This document shows, one piece after another, positions 44,325 to 53,773 of a stretch of 55,171 nt of DNA. Origin of the DNA: Deltaproteobacteria bacterium (GTDB lineage Bacteria > Myxococcota_A > UBA9160 > UBA4427); assembly GCA_002691205.1 (NCBI GenBank), contig NZHD01000087.1, positions 27,854 through 83,024 on the forward strand. Direction: 5' to 3'. How positions within the stretch are numbered: the stretch's first letter is position 1; every line of letters begins with the position of its first letter. The notes below the pieces were generated by a model that made no database searches, was not told the DNA's origin, and worked only from the letters and a program-made list of their open reading frames with translations. The position numbers and the translations under genes were made by a program.

Positions 44325-46439
44325 CTACCTCGGGAAGGCTGAGGCAATGCCGCCGTCGACAGGGAGAGTCGCGCCCGAGGTCGGTGTGAGGTTGCTCGCG
44401 AAGAAAACTACAGCATTGCCTACATGATGTGCCGAAATACGGGTTTTGAGGAGATTTCGGTCGCGGTAGAACTCCGGCAGAGCTTCGATGTCTATTCCTC
44501 GGCTTCGCGCACGGTCCGGGCCAACGGTCTGCCACAGTCCAGAGTCGACATCGCCCTCGTTAAAAATCGCGTCGGCATTGATCAGGTTTACGCGAACCCC
44601 TATTTCCGCGAGTTCCATAGCGGCCACTTTTCCAATTTGATGGGCGGCTGCTTTGCTTGCGCTGTAAGCACCAAAATCTGCACCGGGCGCAAAGACGTTC
44701 TTAGAGGCATTGATGACGATGTTCCCACCCGTACCTTGGGCTCGAAGCACTCGAGAGGCTTCTCGAATGGTAAGAAGTACGCCCATGTAGTTGACTTCGG
44801 TGACACGACGGACTTGATCGGCGGAGAGGTCTTCGATGGGAGAGACATGAGCGATTCCTGCATTAGGGACAACGAGATCCACCCCCCCGAACTGCCGACA
44901 GACTGAGTCGAAGCCCCTTCGAACAGACTCCTCACTGGTTACATCCATGGAGAGCCCGATGATCCGGCCATGGCCATGCTTTTTAGACAACAATTCGGCT
45001 GCACTCTGCGCTCGCTCTAAATCGAGGTCGGCCAGAACCACCAATGCACCGGCAGCCGCACAGGCATCGCCTATGCCGATGCCAATGGCACCAGCTCCTC
45101 CGGTCACGAGAGCGACTTGCCCATCGAGGGCACGTGGCTTCGACTTCCCGAGTTTAGCTTGCTCGAGGCTCCAATATTCCATGTCAAAAAGGTCTGCTTC
45201 GTCGAGCGCCTCGTATTTTCCTGCAGCGTGGGCGAGAGCCTTCGTCACCAAGGTGTGTTCAGTGATGTCGGCCGCGATACGCGCATCTTTTAGACTTGAA
45301 CCAAAACAGAGGGCACCCACTTCTGGCAGGATGACCACTCGGGGTGCAGAATCAAGCTTTGTTTTGGAAAGTTCTTTTTCGACGCACTGTTGATTAAAAT
45401 ATCGATCGTAGTCTTGTCGATAGCGGAGGACCGCATCGGCCAGTTGTGCTTGGAGGGTCTCCGGGTCGGACCATTGAAGGCCCGAAATATAGAGCGGGCG
45501 CATTTTCGTTCGAATTACGTGGTCCGGGGTCAGGGGGCCTTGTAAACAGAGAGCTTTTGCTTCCTCCGAATTCGCGAAATTCATTACCTCGTCGGTGAAG
45601 CGCCAATCCATAATCATTCGCCGGGAGACTGTATTCGGCTCGTCTCCAGGTTCAGATAGGAGGCCGCGTAGAATTGGAGCGACTTGTGTTGCGCGAGATT
45701 CTGGGCTCTCTGTCTTTGAGAGAGTTGTGGTAAAAATGGTTTTCCCAACCGTATTCTCGTTGAGGTATCGCTCGCAGCGATCTACGTAGTCGATATGCGA
45801 CTCATAGCTTTCTCTTGCATCGTCAGAGAAGGTAAAGAGTCCATGCTTATGCAGCAGAATTGCACGGGCGTCGGGCTGTGCGTCGAATGCGTCGGCCACC
45901 GCTTTGGCGAGTGGGAAACCAGGCATGATATACGGCAAGTGAATGACATTGGATCCGAAAGCCGCATCAGCCATTCCCGAACCCTCGGGTTGGTTCGTGA
46001 CGGCGAGAACGGCATCCGCATGTGAGTGATCTACGAATCGGTGAGGGAGGAATGCGTGAAGTAATGTTTCAACGGAGGGGTTCGGTGAAGAAGCATTGAA
46101 GAGATGAGTGCGGAGTTGGTTGACCATTTCCTCGTCGCTCATTGACTCCAGAATCCTGAGCTTTCGCAGATACTCAAGATCCAACCCAGGAAGACCTTCG
46201 GGTTCAAGTTCACCCAAGTCCCATCCTGACCCTTTTACAAAAATGGCTTCTACTTGATCTCCGAGTAGATTTGTAAACTGGTCTTTGACAGAGGTGTTTC
46301 CCCCACCGTGGAGAACTAAAGCAGGGTCGGCCCCGATGAGTCTTGAGGTATAGACACGCAAGGCCACCGCTTCACCAAAAGTGGGGGCGTAACGATCAAT
46401 CGCCGCTTGAGCATCGGCCTTGTCGTACAGGCTATTCAT
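44325..46439 (-). CDS. Bifunctional aldolase / short-chain dehydrogenase (rhamnulose aldolase-lactaldehyde dehydrogenase type)
   Basis: A 704-residue two-domain protein. The N-terminal part (to about 400) is a class II aldolase/adducin fold with LVLHGGGNTSVK, HSHADAVLAVTN and LLHKHGLFTF, giving the metal-binding His. The C-terminal part is a short-chain dehydrogenase with ALVTGGAGAIGIGIG, VVPNAGIAHVSP, YSASKAAAHQIGK (Tyr and Lys) and PVDGGIASAFPR. This is the RhaD/RhaE-type fusion that cleaves rhamnulose or similar to dihydroxyacetone (phosphate) and lactaldehyde and oxidises the latter. No other deoxy-sugar genes are near. It is upstream of the conserved unknown on the same strand by 150 bases. 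Confidence 0.9.
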   Translation of the reverse strand: MNSLYDKADAQAAIDRYAPTFGEAVALRVYTSRLIGADPALVLHGGGNTSVKDQFTNLLGDQVEAIFVKGSGWDLGELEPEGLPGLDLEYLRKLRILESMSDEEMVNQLRTHLFNASSPNPSVETLLHAFLPHRFVDHSHADAVLAVTNQPEGSGMADAAFGSNVIHLPYIMPGFPLAKAVADAFDAQPDARAILLHKHGLFTFSDDARESYESHIDYVDRCERYLNENTVGKTIFTTTLSKTESPESRATQVAPILRGLLSEPGDEPNTVSRRMIMDWRFTDEVMNFANSEEAKALCLQGPLTPDHVIRTKMRPLYISGLQWSDPETLQAQLADAVLRYRQDYDRYFNQQCVEKELSKTKLDSAPRVVILPEVGALCFGSSLKDARIAADITEHTLVTKALAHAAGKYEALDEADLFDMEYWSLEQAKLGKSKPRALDGQVALVTGGAGAIGIGIGDACAAAGALVVLADLDLERAQSAAELLSKKHGHGRIIGLSMDVTSEESVRRGFDSVCRQFGGVDLVVPNAGIAHVSPIEDLSADQVRRVTEVNYMGVLLTIREASRVLRAQGTGGNIVINASKNVFAPGADFGAYSASKAAAHQIGKVAAMELAEIGVRVNLINADAIFNEGDVDSGLWQTVGPDRARSRGIDIEALPEFYRDRNLLKTRISAHHVGNAVVFFASNLTPTSGATLPVDGGIASAFPR

Positions 46440-46451
46440 AGGCTGGCGAGC

Positions 46452-46556
46452 CTAATCGCTCGACACTGAGGCCTGCTTCTTGGCCTGCTTGCGTTTTTGA
46501 ATGCGTTGCTTGTTCATTCGCCTTTTGATCTTTTGCTTACTCTTGCTTCGAGCCAT
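46452..46556 (-). CDS. Small very basic protein, 34 residues
   Basis: A short gene below usual ORF size limits. The frame reads MARSKSKQKIKRRMNKQRIQ and on to KRKQAKKQASVSSD, with 15 Lys/Arg in 34 residues. GGAGG lies 7 bases upstream of the ATG, a strong ribosome site. The protein should bind RNA or DNA, like small ribosome-associated proteins, but I cannot assign a family. It is 12 bases upstream of the bifunctional aldolase gene on the same strand. Confidence 0.72.
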   Translation of the reverse strand: MARSKSKQKIKRRMNKQRIQKRKQAKKQASVSSD

Positions 46557-46689
46557 CTTTGAGCCTCCGTATTGACGACGTCATTCGAGACCTTCGAGGG
46601 TGCCTCCCTTGATTCGCTCGACTGATCTTCTCTGAGTGCTTTTCTCTGGCCCGCCCTTTTTTGACCAAATTTGGACGGACAGGGTTTAG

Positions 46690-46712
46690 GAGTACATGAC
46701 CAACGTGTACTC
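46690..46712. repeat. Inverted repeat between the PilZ and small basic protein genes
   Basis: GAGTACA and TGTACTC arms, 9 bases apart, just downstream of the minus-strand PilZ gene. It may end that transcript, although no T-run follows, or be a protein-binding site. Confidence 0.35.
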
Positions 46713-46733
46713 AGGCATCAGAGGACAGGGAGC

Positions 46734-47972
46734 CTATCGGAGAGCAGGCTCTTCGTCGACCAGTTCAGCCAACAGGGTGCCTCGGTATCGGTCAGAGGCA
46801 AGAGATTCGAGCTGAGGAAGCCCGTCGACGAGTTGATTGAGTCGGCGCACCTGGTCTGGCGTCATGGCTTCGAAGGCGAGGACAAGGCCCTCAGTTCCAT
46901 CATCTCGGGCTACGTGGGCCGAAACTCGAAGGGCTTCGATTAAGCCGGGTCCATGCAAAACCAGTTCGATTTGTTGACCGAGATCGACACCAGGCATAGG
47001 TTCGATCTTCATACCCAGGCAGGAAAGGTCGCGAGCCATCATGACTTTGCCTCGTCCTCTCCGATGAGCCGGAACCGGAGCGGAATAGGCTCGTCGAGAT
47101 CCCGCTCTGCGGTCCTCTGACAAACAACGGTCCCCCGCCTCTTTCTGACCGGTGATGGACTGAGGAACAGGAATAGGAGGGTCTGTTTCGTCGTCGAGAG
47201 TGAGTCCCTCAAGGGCTTCGATTGATTCCGAAGGCAGCACGGGCATGGTTTCGCTGATGAGTTCATGATCGATGGCTGGTGGATCAAAGGACCATTCGTT
47301 GAGCAGCGAAGACAGTCGCACTCGGATGAAGTCGCTCATTTCAGGGTTCCACATGATTCCGGCATAGTGACTGTTCGCCTCAGGGTTCTTGGCGACTCGA
47401 ACAATTTTACCGTCCAGTCGTAAACTCAGGCCGCCGCTCACTTGACTTGGCAGGACGACGCCGATTTCTCGCCCGAGGCCCATGCGATCCGGAGTGAGGA
47501 TCCGGCACCCACGGTTAGAAATATCCATCAAGCGTGCGCTCGTGCGCCCTCTCGGGTTTCCGTCGAGGGCCAGTGAAACCCCAGCCCCCATAGCGACCCG
47601 CTCTTCCTGTCTTTTCTCGGTGCCCGAATAAATGCCGCGGCAGATCAGTAGTTCCCATAGATCAAGGTGACCCGGGAGTTGGACACGAAGATGGAAGCCC
47701 CACTTTTGAAGCTGTTCCGTCGAAAAAGTTGCAGCCTCTTCGGTGGCGATGATTCGGAGAGGTCGGCCTGGACGAGCCCCAGCGGGTGTTCCTCGGTGAA
47801 CTTGTTCCGCATAGTGGGTTGTTGAGATGAGGAGGTCCATGGGAGGGAGCTGTGGTCCGTCGAGAGGGTTCTCAGAAAACCGCAGATACGAAACGCCCAT
47901 CCGGTCAAGCAAGCGAGCGACCTCTGTGAGTTCGCCGTCGTCGAGAAGCATGATACGTGTGGAGGATTGCAT
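46734..47972 (-). CDS. Double PilZ domain protein
   Basis: A 412-residue soluble protein with two PilZ domains that should bind cyclic di-GMP. The first (about residues 120-230) has KRQEERVAM (RxxxR) and LMDISNRGC (DxSxxG). The second (about 295-395) has RRAGSRRAYSA and RDLSCLGM (DxSxxG). Both therefore keep the nucleotide contacts. The N-terminal 110 residues (RIMLLDDGELTEVARLLDRM) look like a degenerate receiver domain. AAGGA precedes ATG by 8 bases. It may link c-di-GMP to motility or surface polysaccharide; the output is not visible. Confidence 0.9.
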   Translation of the reverse strand: MQSSTRIMLLDDGELTEVARLLDRMGVSYLRFSENPLDGPQLPPMDLLISTTHYAEQVHRGTPAGARPGRPLRIIATEEAATFSTEQLQKWGFHLRVQLPGHLDLWELLICRGIYSGTEKRQEERVAMGAGVSLALDGNPRGRTSARLMDISNRGCRILTPDRMGLGREIGVVLPSQVSGGLSLRLDGKIVRVAKNPEANSHYAGIMWNPEMSDFIRVRLSSLLNEWSFDPPAIDHELISETMPVLPSESIEALEGLTLDDETDPPIPVPQSITGQKEAGDRCLSEDRRAGSRRAYSAPVPAHRRGRGKVMMARDLSCLGMKIEPMPGVDLGQQIELVLHGPGLIEALRVSAHVARDDGTEGLVLAFEAMTPDQVRRLNQLVDGLPQLESLASDRYRGTLLAELVDEEPALR

Positions 47973-48062
47973 GGAGATCTTCCTTCAATGTTGAGATGAG
48001 AGAGAGGACGCTAGAGAGACTGATCGTCCATTCTGGGCTTAGTCTGTAGCGATATCCGGTCT

Positions 48063-48752
48063 TCATCCCAGTTCGACCAATTGAGGAAGTAAGACGGCGA
48101 TCCCGTTGTTGCTCGCGTGGCACAGAATTGAGGCATGGACGCTCCCCGTTCGGAGCCGAAGTCCCCCGAGGAAAACTCCCAGCACGGTGGCGGCCAACCC
48201 CTGAGCTAAGTCGAGGTGGGCGGCTCCGAATAACAATGAGCTCAAGGTGAGGGCGACGTTAGGCCCCCAGCGTGCTTTGAGGCGGCCTAAAAGAAGGCCT
48301 CGAAAAAGAAGCTCCTCTGCGAGAGCGGGCAGAAGGGCGAGGCACACGAGCATCCAGACGAGCTCTTGCTTCTTTATATGGGTAAGTTGTTTTTCAAGCT
48401 CCACCAGGGCGCTGTTTTCTCGCATCCCACTGAATTCAAGGAAGAAATTCAGGCTAAAACTCAGCCAGAGAAGCGAAATAACAGCGATGATGGCGCCCTT
48501 TAGAGAGAGGGGGCGAACGGGCGAGTCGAGACCCAGCCCGCTTTTTACGGGCTCATCAGACCAGTTGGCTCCAGCGCAGGCGATGCACAGGAGCCCAGCT
48601 TGAGTGAAGAGCATTGAAAGAGCGATCCCTTTCAGGCTTCCCATACCTGTGAGGGCACCGGCGCAGATCAGAGCAATCCCTGCGGCCAACCAGACCTCCG
48701 GGGCACGCGCACGATATGAAGTTGATCCCTTCACGACGTTATCAGGGTACAA
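48063..48752 (-). CDS. CPBP family intramembrane glutamic protease
   Basis: A 229-residue membrane protein with about six helices. EELLFRGLLLGRL carries motif 1 (EExxxR), FGAAHLDLAQG motif 2 (FxxxH), and SILCHASNNG the last His/Asn motif. This is the Rce1/CAAX-type (CPBP) family; bacterial members process or modify small proteins and bacteriocins. The frame starts TTG, with GTG 48734 as an alternative. It is divergent from algH, separated by only 19 bases. Confidence 0.87.
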   Translation of the reverse strand: MYPDNVVKGSTSYRARAPEVWLAAGIALICAGALTGMGSLKGIALSMLFTQAGLLCIACAGANWSDEPVKSGLGLDSPVRPLSLKGAIIAVISLLWLSFSLNFFLEFSGMRENSALVELEKQLTHIKKQELVWMLVCLALLPALAEELLFRGLLLGRLKARWGPNVALTLSSLLFGAAHLDLAQGLAATVLGVFLGGLRLRTGSVHASILCHASNNGIAVLLPQLVELG

Positions 48753-48771
48753 GGCCTGCTAGTCTCGTGCA

Positions 48772-49335
48772 GTGACCTGGCCAGAATTGAAAGCTTCGCT
48801 GCTCGTTGCCATGCCGCAGCTCCAGGATCCGAATTTTAGCCGGAGTGTCGTGCTCTTGGTTCAGCACGATGAAGAGGCGAGTTTCGGGCTTGTGTTGAAT
48901 CGTGAAGTGGATCTGAGTTTGTCGGATTTATTCAGCAGTTTAGGCTGCCCATGGCGGGGAGGGAGCGAACAGCGTGCGGCTTGGGGAGGGCCGGTTTCTC
49001 TCGATTCAGGTTGGATGCTTTTCGGCGAAACGCTGTCGACTCCGGGCGAGAGCGAGCAGGTCAACACGGTGATGCAAGGAGTCCATTTGGCGAGTTCCAT
49101 GGATGTTTTTGAACGTCTGACGCTCGATCCTCCACCCCAAATGCGTTTTTTTCTTGGTTATGCGGGTTGGGGACAAGGGCAGTTAGACTTTGAGATTGCT
49201 CAAGGCGCCTGGTTGGCGGCGGAGGCGACTCCGGAACTCGTCTTCAGCTCTCCCGTGACGAAAATGTGGGACCGAGCTGTTCGGGGTTTAGGGATTGATC
49301 CGGGAAGTCTTGTTCCAACGAGCGGAGTACATTGA
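48772..49335 (+). CDS. algH: YqgE/AlgH family protein
   Basis: A 187-residue AlgH/YqgE (UPF0301) protein. LLVAMPQLQDPNFSRSVVLLVQHDEEASFGLVLNR is the characteristic N-terminal half; WGGPVSLDSGWMLF and FLGYAGWGQGQLDFEI are the other blocks. Its biochemical role is not settled; it was linked to alginate expression in Pseudomonas. The start is GTG. The stop overlaps the zinc-ribbon gene start by one base (TGATG). Confidence 0.92.
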   Translation: MTWPELKASLLVAMPQLQDPNFSRSVVLLVQHDEEASFGLVLNREVDLSLSDLFSSLGCPWRGGSEQRAAWGGPVSLDSGWMLFGETLSTPGESEQVNTVMQGVHLASSMDVFERLTLDPPPQMRFFLGYAGWGQGQLDFEIAQGAWLAAEATPELVFSSPVTKMWDRAVRGLGIDPGSLVPTSGVH

Positions 49336-49658
49336 TGGGCGACCAAAACGAATACGAAGTTCGTTGTCTCAGATGTGATGTCTCTTTTCCTGTGGGCCAG
49401 AAAAAGTGTATTCATTGTGGAGGTTTAATCTCATCAGGTTCTCAAACAAGGAGGCAGCCTGCACCGATTGAGTGGGATGGGATGCCCTCTACGGAGTCGC
49501 CCGTCGAGGCTGAGTCGAGTTTAGGACCGAGCCTGCAGGACCAAGATGAGCCAGAGGCCCCCCAAGGTCGGTTTGGATTTTTGAGAGGTGGAATGACCTT
49601 AGTCTGGATCGTGCTGGCGGGTTTGTATTCCTTGATGAGAGCCTGTGCGGAGGGCTAG
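49335..49658 (+). CDS. Zinc-ribbon membrane protein
   Basis: A 107-residue small protein. RCLRCDVSF and KKCIHCGG form a CxxC-CxxC zinc ribbon near the N-terminus, then about 40 acidic low-complexity residues, then one membrane helix (GMTLVWIVLAGLYSLM) at the C-terminus. The role is unknown. The start overlaps the algH stop by one base, so the pair is an operon. Confidence 0.75.
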   Translation: MGDQNEYEVRCLRCDVSFPVGQKKCIHCGGLISSGSQTRRQPAPIEWDGMPSTESPVEAESSLGPSLQDQDEPEAPQGRFGFLRGGMTLVWIVLAGLYSLMRACAEG

Positions 49659-49704
49659 CGTTCTGAGATGACGTTGCATGCAATCTTTAGAAAAAGGAAA
49701 TTAA

Positions 49705-50811
49705 ATGAAGGTTAGAGCAGCCATTGCAGTTGAGGCGGGGCATCCGCTGATCGTTGATGAGATCGATCTAGAGGGCCCAAAGCAGGGCGAGTGCCTTGTT
49801 CGCCTTGTCGCGACCGGAGTTTGTCATACCGATGCTTTTACGCTTTCGGGGGATGATCCGGAGGGACTTTTTCCCGCAGTGCTGGGTCATGAGGGCGCTG
49901 GGATCGTAGAAGAAGTTGGACCGGGCGTGACTTCCTTGGCGGTTGGTGATCACGTCATTCCTTTATACACTCCAGAGTGTAGACAGTGTAAGTTCTGCCT
50001 CTCCGGGAAGACGAATCTGTGCGGAGCCATTCGTGAAACGCAGGGCCAGGGTCAGATGCCTGACGGAACCAGTCGCATCTCTTATAAAGGCCAAAGAGTC
50101 CACCATTATATGGGTACTTCGACATTCGCCGAGTACACGGTGGTTCCCGAGATCGCCTTGGCGAAGGTTCGATCGGATGCACCACTGGATAAGGTCTGCT
50201 TGCTTGGGTGTGGGGTAACGACAGGAATTGGTGCGGTACTTCACACTGCGAAAGTGGAACCCGGATCCAACGTTGCCATTTTTGGCATGGGCGGAATTGG
50301 GCTCGCTGTGATTCAGGGAGCCGTGATGGCTGGAGCAGAGAAAATCATTGCGGTGGATGTGAATGAGAAAAAGTTTCCGTTGGCGAAGCAATTTGGTGCC
50401 ACCGACTTTGTTAACCCTCGTAAGGTGGATGATATCGAGGCGGCCATTATTGAAATGACTGATGGCGGAGTCGACTACTCTTTTGAATGTATAGGCAACG
50501 TAGAAACGATGGGAAATGCGCTCCGATGCTGTCACAAGGGGTGGGGCGAATCGATTATTATTGGTGTAGCGGGTGCAGGGCAAGAGATTCATGCTCGTCC
50601 TTTTTTACTTGTGACAGGGCGTTCATGGCGAGGGACTGCTTTCGGCGGGACGAAGGGGCGTACTCAGCTTCCGGGCTTCGTGGATCGCTACATGTCAGGC
50701 CGAATTAAGCTAGATGAAATGGTGAGCCGAACCCTTCCCCTGGAAGATATCAATGATGCATTTGAGTGGATGCATGACGGCTCCGTTATTCGGAGTGTGG
50801 TGCTCTACTGA
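49705..50811 (+). CDS. frmA: S-(hydroxymethyl)glutathione dehydrogenase (class III alcohol dehydrogenase)
   Basis: A 368-residue zinc alcohol dehydrogenase of the glutathione-dependent formaldehyde type. [12 protein letters not shown] and [13 protein letters not shown] carry the catalytic zinc ligands, and [16 protein letters not shown] the structural zinc cysteines; [19 protein letters not shown] and [12 protein letters not shown] are the NAD fold. It oxidises the glutathione-formaldehyde adduct. AAAGGAAATTAA precedes ATG. No FrmB esterase is adjacent. Confidence 0.94.
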   Translation: MKVRAAIAVEAGHPLIVDEIDLEGPKQGECLVRLVATGVCHTDAFTLSGDDPEGLFPAVLGHEGAGIVEEVGPGVTSLAVGDHVIPLYTPECRQCKFCLSGKTNLCGAIRETQGQGQMPDGTSRISYKGQRVHHYMGTSTFAEYTVVPEIALAKVRSDAPLDKVCLLGCGVTTGIGAVLHTAKVEPGSNVAIFGMGGIGLAVIQGAVMAGAEKIIAVDVNEKKFPLAKQFGATDFVNPRKVDDIEAAIIEMTDGGVDYSFECIGNVETMGNALRCCHKGWGESIIIGVAGAGQEIHARPFLLVTGRSWRGTAFGGTKGRTQLPGFVDRYMSGRIKLDEMVSRTLPLEDINDAFEWMHDGSVIRSVVLY

Positions 50812-50883
50812 GCGACATCAAATTTCCCTCAGGCTGAGTCTGATTTCATTGCGATGGGCCAAAAGCCAAGGCATTGATAATGA

Positions 50884-51948
50884 GTGAGCAGACTCGATCT
50901 TAAAGCAGGACATTTGTGTCCGGATACTCGCCGGAGTTCAGCCAGCGATTGTTCGGGGTCGTCTTCAATGGTTTGGGGCTTGAGCGAGGCGATGGACTGT
51001 GTTCGTACCGACCTCCCCAATTTAGCCGAAAGCGATTGCTCCGTTTTAATTGTGGGGGAGACCGGTACGGGCAAGGGAATGCTTGCGCGAGAACTGCATC
51101 AAGCCTCCTCTAGAGGCGGACAGCCTTTTGTTCATGTTGATTGCGCCGCATTGGCTTCAAGTGTGATTGAAAGCGAACTCTTTGGTCACGAGCGTGGGGC
51201 GTTTACGGGGGCTTCGGCGGCCCGCAAAGGGCGCTTTGAACTTGCGTCCACGGGCACTGTGTTCCTTGATGAAATTTCCGAGTTGTCCCCTGAAGTTCAG
51301 GCCAAGCTATTGCGCGTCCTACATGATCGACGCTTTGAACGGGTGGGGGGGACAAAGACAATGGTTTTAGACGCCCGAGTGGTGGCTGCGACCAATCGTT
51401 CACTTCCGCTGGAGGTTGCAGAAGGTCGATTTCGATCTGACCTCTATTACCGACTCGCCGTCGTTGAAATCGAGTTGCCGCCTTTACGGAATCGCGTGAT
51501 GGATCTCGAGGCGTTAGTTGAAGAGGCCAGTCGCGTGGTCTCCGCTCGGCTCGGAAGAGAAGTGAAGAGGCCCACTGCCGGAGCACTCTCTCGCTTGTGC
51601 GCGTACAGCTGGCCTGGAAATGGGCGGGAAGTTTTTAATATCATTGAGCGTGTCGCTGTCCGGTGGCCTGAAAGAGATTTCGATCAAAAATTGGCCGAGA
51701 GAGCAGTGGGTTCACGTGCCGTTCCCGAGGAGCCCCTTTCTGCGGGCTCAGCGGGCCTACCCCCGAAAGGGCTTTCCCTGGAAGAAGTTCTGATGGGGTG
51801 CGGGGGCAATGTCAGTCTGGCCTCTCGCAAGTTGGGAGTCCCAAGGAGTACCTTTCGGCATCGCTTGGCGAAGGAGCGATCGAAGGCGGATGCGACGTCT
51901 GAAGCTCAGCTTGTTTTTTCTTTCGGTGCGGTTTCGCATATTCCCTGA
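50884..51948 (+). CDS. Sigma-54 interaction (AAA+) transcriptional activator
   Basis: A 354-residue orphan enhancer-binding protein without an N-terminal receiver. VGETGTGKGMLAREL is Walker A, GAFTGA (about residue 108) the sigma-54 contact loop, TVFLDEISEL Walker B, and FRSDLYYRL the Arg finger. The C-terminal NVSLASRKLGVPRSTFRHRL is a Fis-type helix-turn-helix. Key residues are intact, so it should drive sigma-54 open-complex formation; WPGNGREVFN replaces the usual WPGNVRELRN. It is followed by the exosortase gene, which implies a PrsR-like role in surface-protein expression. The start (GTG 50884) is unsure; ATG 50968 is possible. Confidence 0.88.
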   Translation: MSRLDLKAGHLCPDTRRSSASDCSGSSSMVWGLSEAMDCVRTDLPNLAESDCSVLIVGETGTGKGMLARELHQASSRGGQPFVHVDCAALASSVIESELFGHERGAFTGASAARKGRFELASTGTVFLDEISELSPEVQAKLLRVLHDRRFERVGGTKTMVLDARVVAATNRSLPLEVAEGRFRSDLYYRLAVVEIELPPLRNRVMDLEALVEEASRVVSARLGREVKRPTAGALSRLCAYSWPGNGREVFNIIERVAVRWPERDFDQKLAERAVGSRAVPEEPLSAGSAGLPPKGLSLEEVLMGCGGNVSLASRKLGVPRSTFRHRLAKERSKADATSEAQLVFSFGAVSHIP

Positions 51949-52201
51949 ATCGAAAGAGTCACGTGATCCCAGGAGACGAGCCCTGCAGGACGCTTAGGCT
52001 ATATTGCGGCTTGCAATCCTGTGCGGTGAAGGGAACCGGCTTGAGGCGAAACTTGTCTTGTCTTGGTATGGCCAATGTTTCTAAATTCTGTTTGCCGGAG
52101 TGCGGTGGAGTTCGAGGGCTTTTGGGGCGGGAGGCTTTCGATCGATCAATATGTAGGCCGTAAGCGCGGGGCCCAATTTTGATTCTATTTTTGGAGAAGT
52201 G
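51949..52201. other. Intergenic region upstream of the exosortase gene
   Basis: About 250 bases. ATTGC and GCAAT form a small inverted repeat at 52003-52017, a possible operator. I looked for a -24/-12 promoter and found only a poor match. GGAGAAG 5-6 bases before ATG 52202 is the ribosome site. No gene. Confidence 0.35.
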
Positions 52202-53773
52202 ATGAGTAGTTCCACAGAGCGTCCAGAGAACACTCCGACCGGTCTAGTCATGAACTGGCGTATGTGGCTTCCTCATTGGCTGGCTTTCGCTGTTTTCCTT
52301 CTGGCTTTTCATCACCTTTACACGCTTGGGACCCGTTACAGCTTTAGTCAAGGTGTGGAGTATTGGTTGTTTCGTCCCAACGATAATGCTCCTTTGATTA
52401 TCGTCGCTTTGAGCCTTTGGCTGCTGTACCGGCGGTCCAATCGGCTTTTGGCTCTGCCTCGTCAAACTGGTCCACTGGGTTTAATTTGGCTTGGCGTCGC
52501 GACCGGGGTCGCTATTTTTTTCTGGGCTGTTTACACATCGGCCTTTGACCTTCAGGTTTTTTCCCTCATCCTCTTGCTGACCTCCATCGTGTGCGCCTAC
52601 TGGGGAATGCCGGGTTTGCGTGCGGTTTGGCTGCCCATTGCCTTTCTCTTGTTTGCGGTTCCTTTGCCTGCGCCTTTGCTGTTGGCGATCATTTTCAAGC
52701 TCCAGATTTGGACCGCTCAGTCAAGTGGGTGGATGTTGGACTTGTTAGGTCTCCCGGCTCTGGTCTCTGGCGATCAAATTTTGCGGGCCACGCAAGCTTT
52801 TCAGGTGATTGAAGGCTGCAGCGGTATGCGTTCGATTCAGATCTTGAGCCTTCTCTCGATCTTGCTGATTGATCTTTTTCAAAGAACCGGTTGGCATGCC
52901 CTGATTCTTTTCCTCATGGCGCCCTTCGTCGCCTTCGCGTTGAATGGCCTCCGTGTTTTGACCCTCATTCTCAATCCTCATTCGGAGGTGATTGCGATTC
53001 ACAATCTCCAGGGCATTGTGATTCTTCTGATGGGGCTCTTAGTGATCTATGGACTTGATATTTTGCTCGAGAAGTTCCCCAGATTGAGCCATGAGGTTAG
53101 CTTCTCGGCCGTGGATCCAGCTGGTTTTGGATCCAAGCAGGCCTTGGCGGTCGTCAGCGTGGCCGCATTGGCGACTCACGCCGCTCTTTTTTTCGGCCCT
53201 GTTTGGCAGGCTCCTGGATCCAACCTGCCTTCTTTGTACTCGACGGTGAGCGATTCTCTTTCCATGTGGGACTCGGAGAAGGTGGAGCCTGATTTCGCGT
53301 TCCGGGGGAGTGCGCGTTTCGGCGAGGTTCTTAAACGGGAGTACTTTCTCGATGGCGGTTCGGTTTCTGTTTTCGTGGCCGAGTCAGATTATTTACAGCG
53401 GGGCGGAAGCTCGCTTTCAGCGATTACGGCCCTCCCTGGCTCAGGCTGGACGGTACGAAAAGACGAGGTCGAAGAGCAGCCGGATGGGCGCCTTTTTGAC
53501 GTTCGTTCGGTTGAAAAAGGCAAGCGACGTTTGTTGCTTTGGCACTGGGTGATCGGTTCGGAGGGGCTTTTGAAGGAAACGCTTCGCTCTCTATTGGCTC
53601 TGGATCGAAGTCCATTTGCCCGGTCCGTTCCCATTCTCAGCGTTCGTTTGGAGACGTCGATTAGGGGTCGCCGTCCAACCGGGGTGGCTAGGGCTGAGGC
53701 ACGTTTGCGATCGGTCCAGGAAAAGCTGGAGCCGGCTTTGGCCCTGCTGAGGGAAAATCCAACGCCGAATTGA
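52202..53773 (+). CDS. Exosortase with C-terminal EpsI-like domain
   Basis: A 523-residue exosortase, the membrane cysteine protease-transpeptidase that recognises PEP-CTERM tails. About eight helices span residues 23-290. The active-site residues are Cys206 in EGCSGMRS, Arg251 in LNGLRVL and His267 in IHNLQG. Residues about 320-480 are an EpsI/DUF3485-like domain (VFVAESDYLQRGG, PLPAP helices earlier, RLLLWHWVIG) on the outer side. A combined sortase-EpsI protein is seen in some lineages and may couple sorting to exopolysaccharide. ATG 52202 has GGAG 5 bases upstream. It follows the sigma-54 activator. Confidence 0.92.
   Translation: MSSSTERPENTPTGLVMNWRMWLPHWLAFAVFLLAFHHLYTLGTRYSFSQGVEYWLFRPNDNAPLIIVALSLWLLYRRSNRLLALPRQTGPLGLIWLGVATGVAIFFWAVYTSAFDLQVFSLILLLTSIVCAYWGMPGLRAVWLPIAFLLFAVPLPAPLLLAIIFKLQIWTAQSSGWMLDLLGLPALVSGDQILRATQAFQVIEGCSGMRSIQILSLLSILLIDLFQRTGWHALILFLMAPFVAFALNGLRVLTLILNPHSEVIAIHNLQGIVILLMGLLVIYGLDILLEKFPRLSHEVSFSAVDPAGFGSKQALAVVSVAALATHAALFFGPVWQAPGSNLPSLYSTVSDSLSMWDSEKVEPDFAFRGSARFGEVLKREYFLDGGSVSVFVAESDYLQRGGSSLSAITALPGSGWTVRKDEVEEQPDGRLFDVRSVEKGKRRLLLWHWVIGSEGLLKETLRSLLALDRSPFARSVPILSVRLETSIRGRRPTGVARAEARLRSVQEKLEPALALLRENPTPN

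Noticed and set aside
51960..52201. A -24/-12-like site upstream of the exosortase gene
   Set aside because: GG and GC are spaced 10 bases, but the flanking consensus bases mostly fail.
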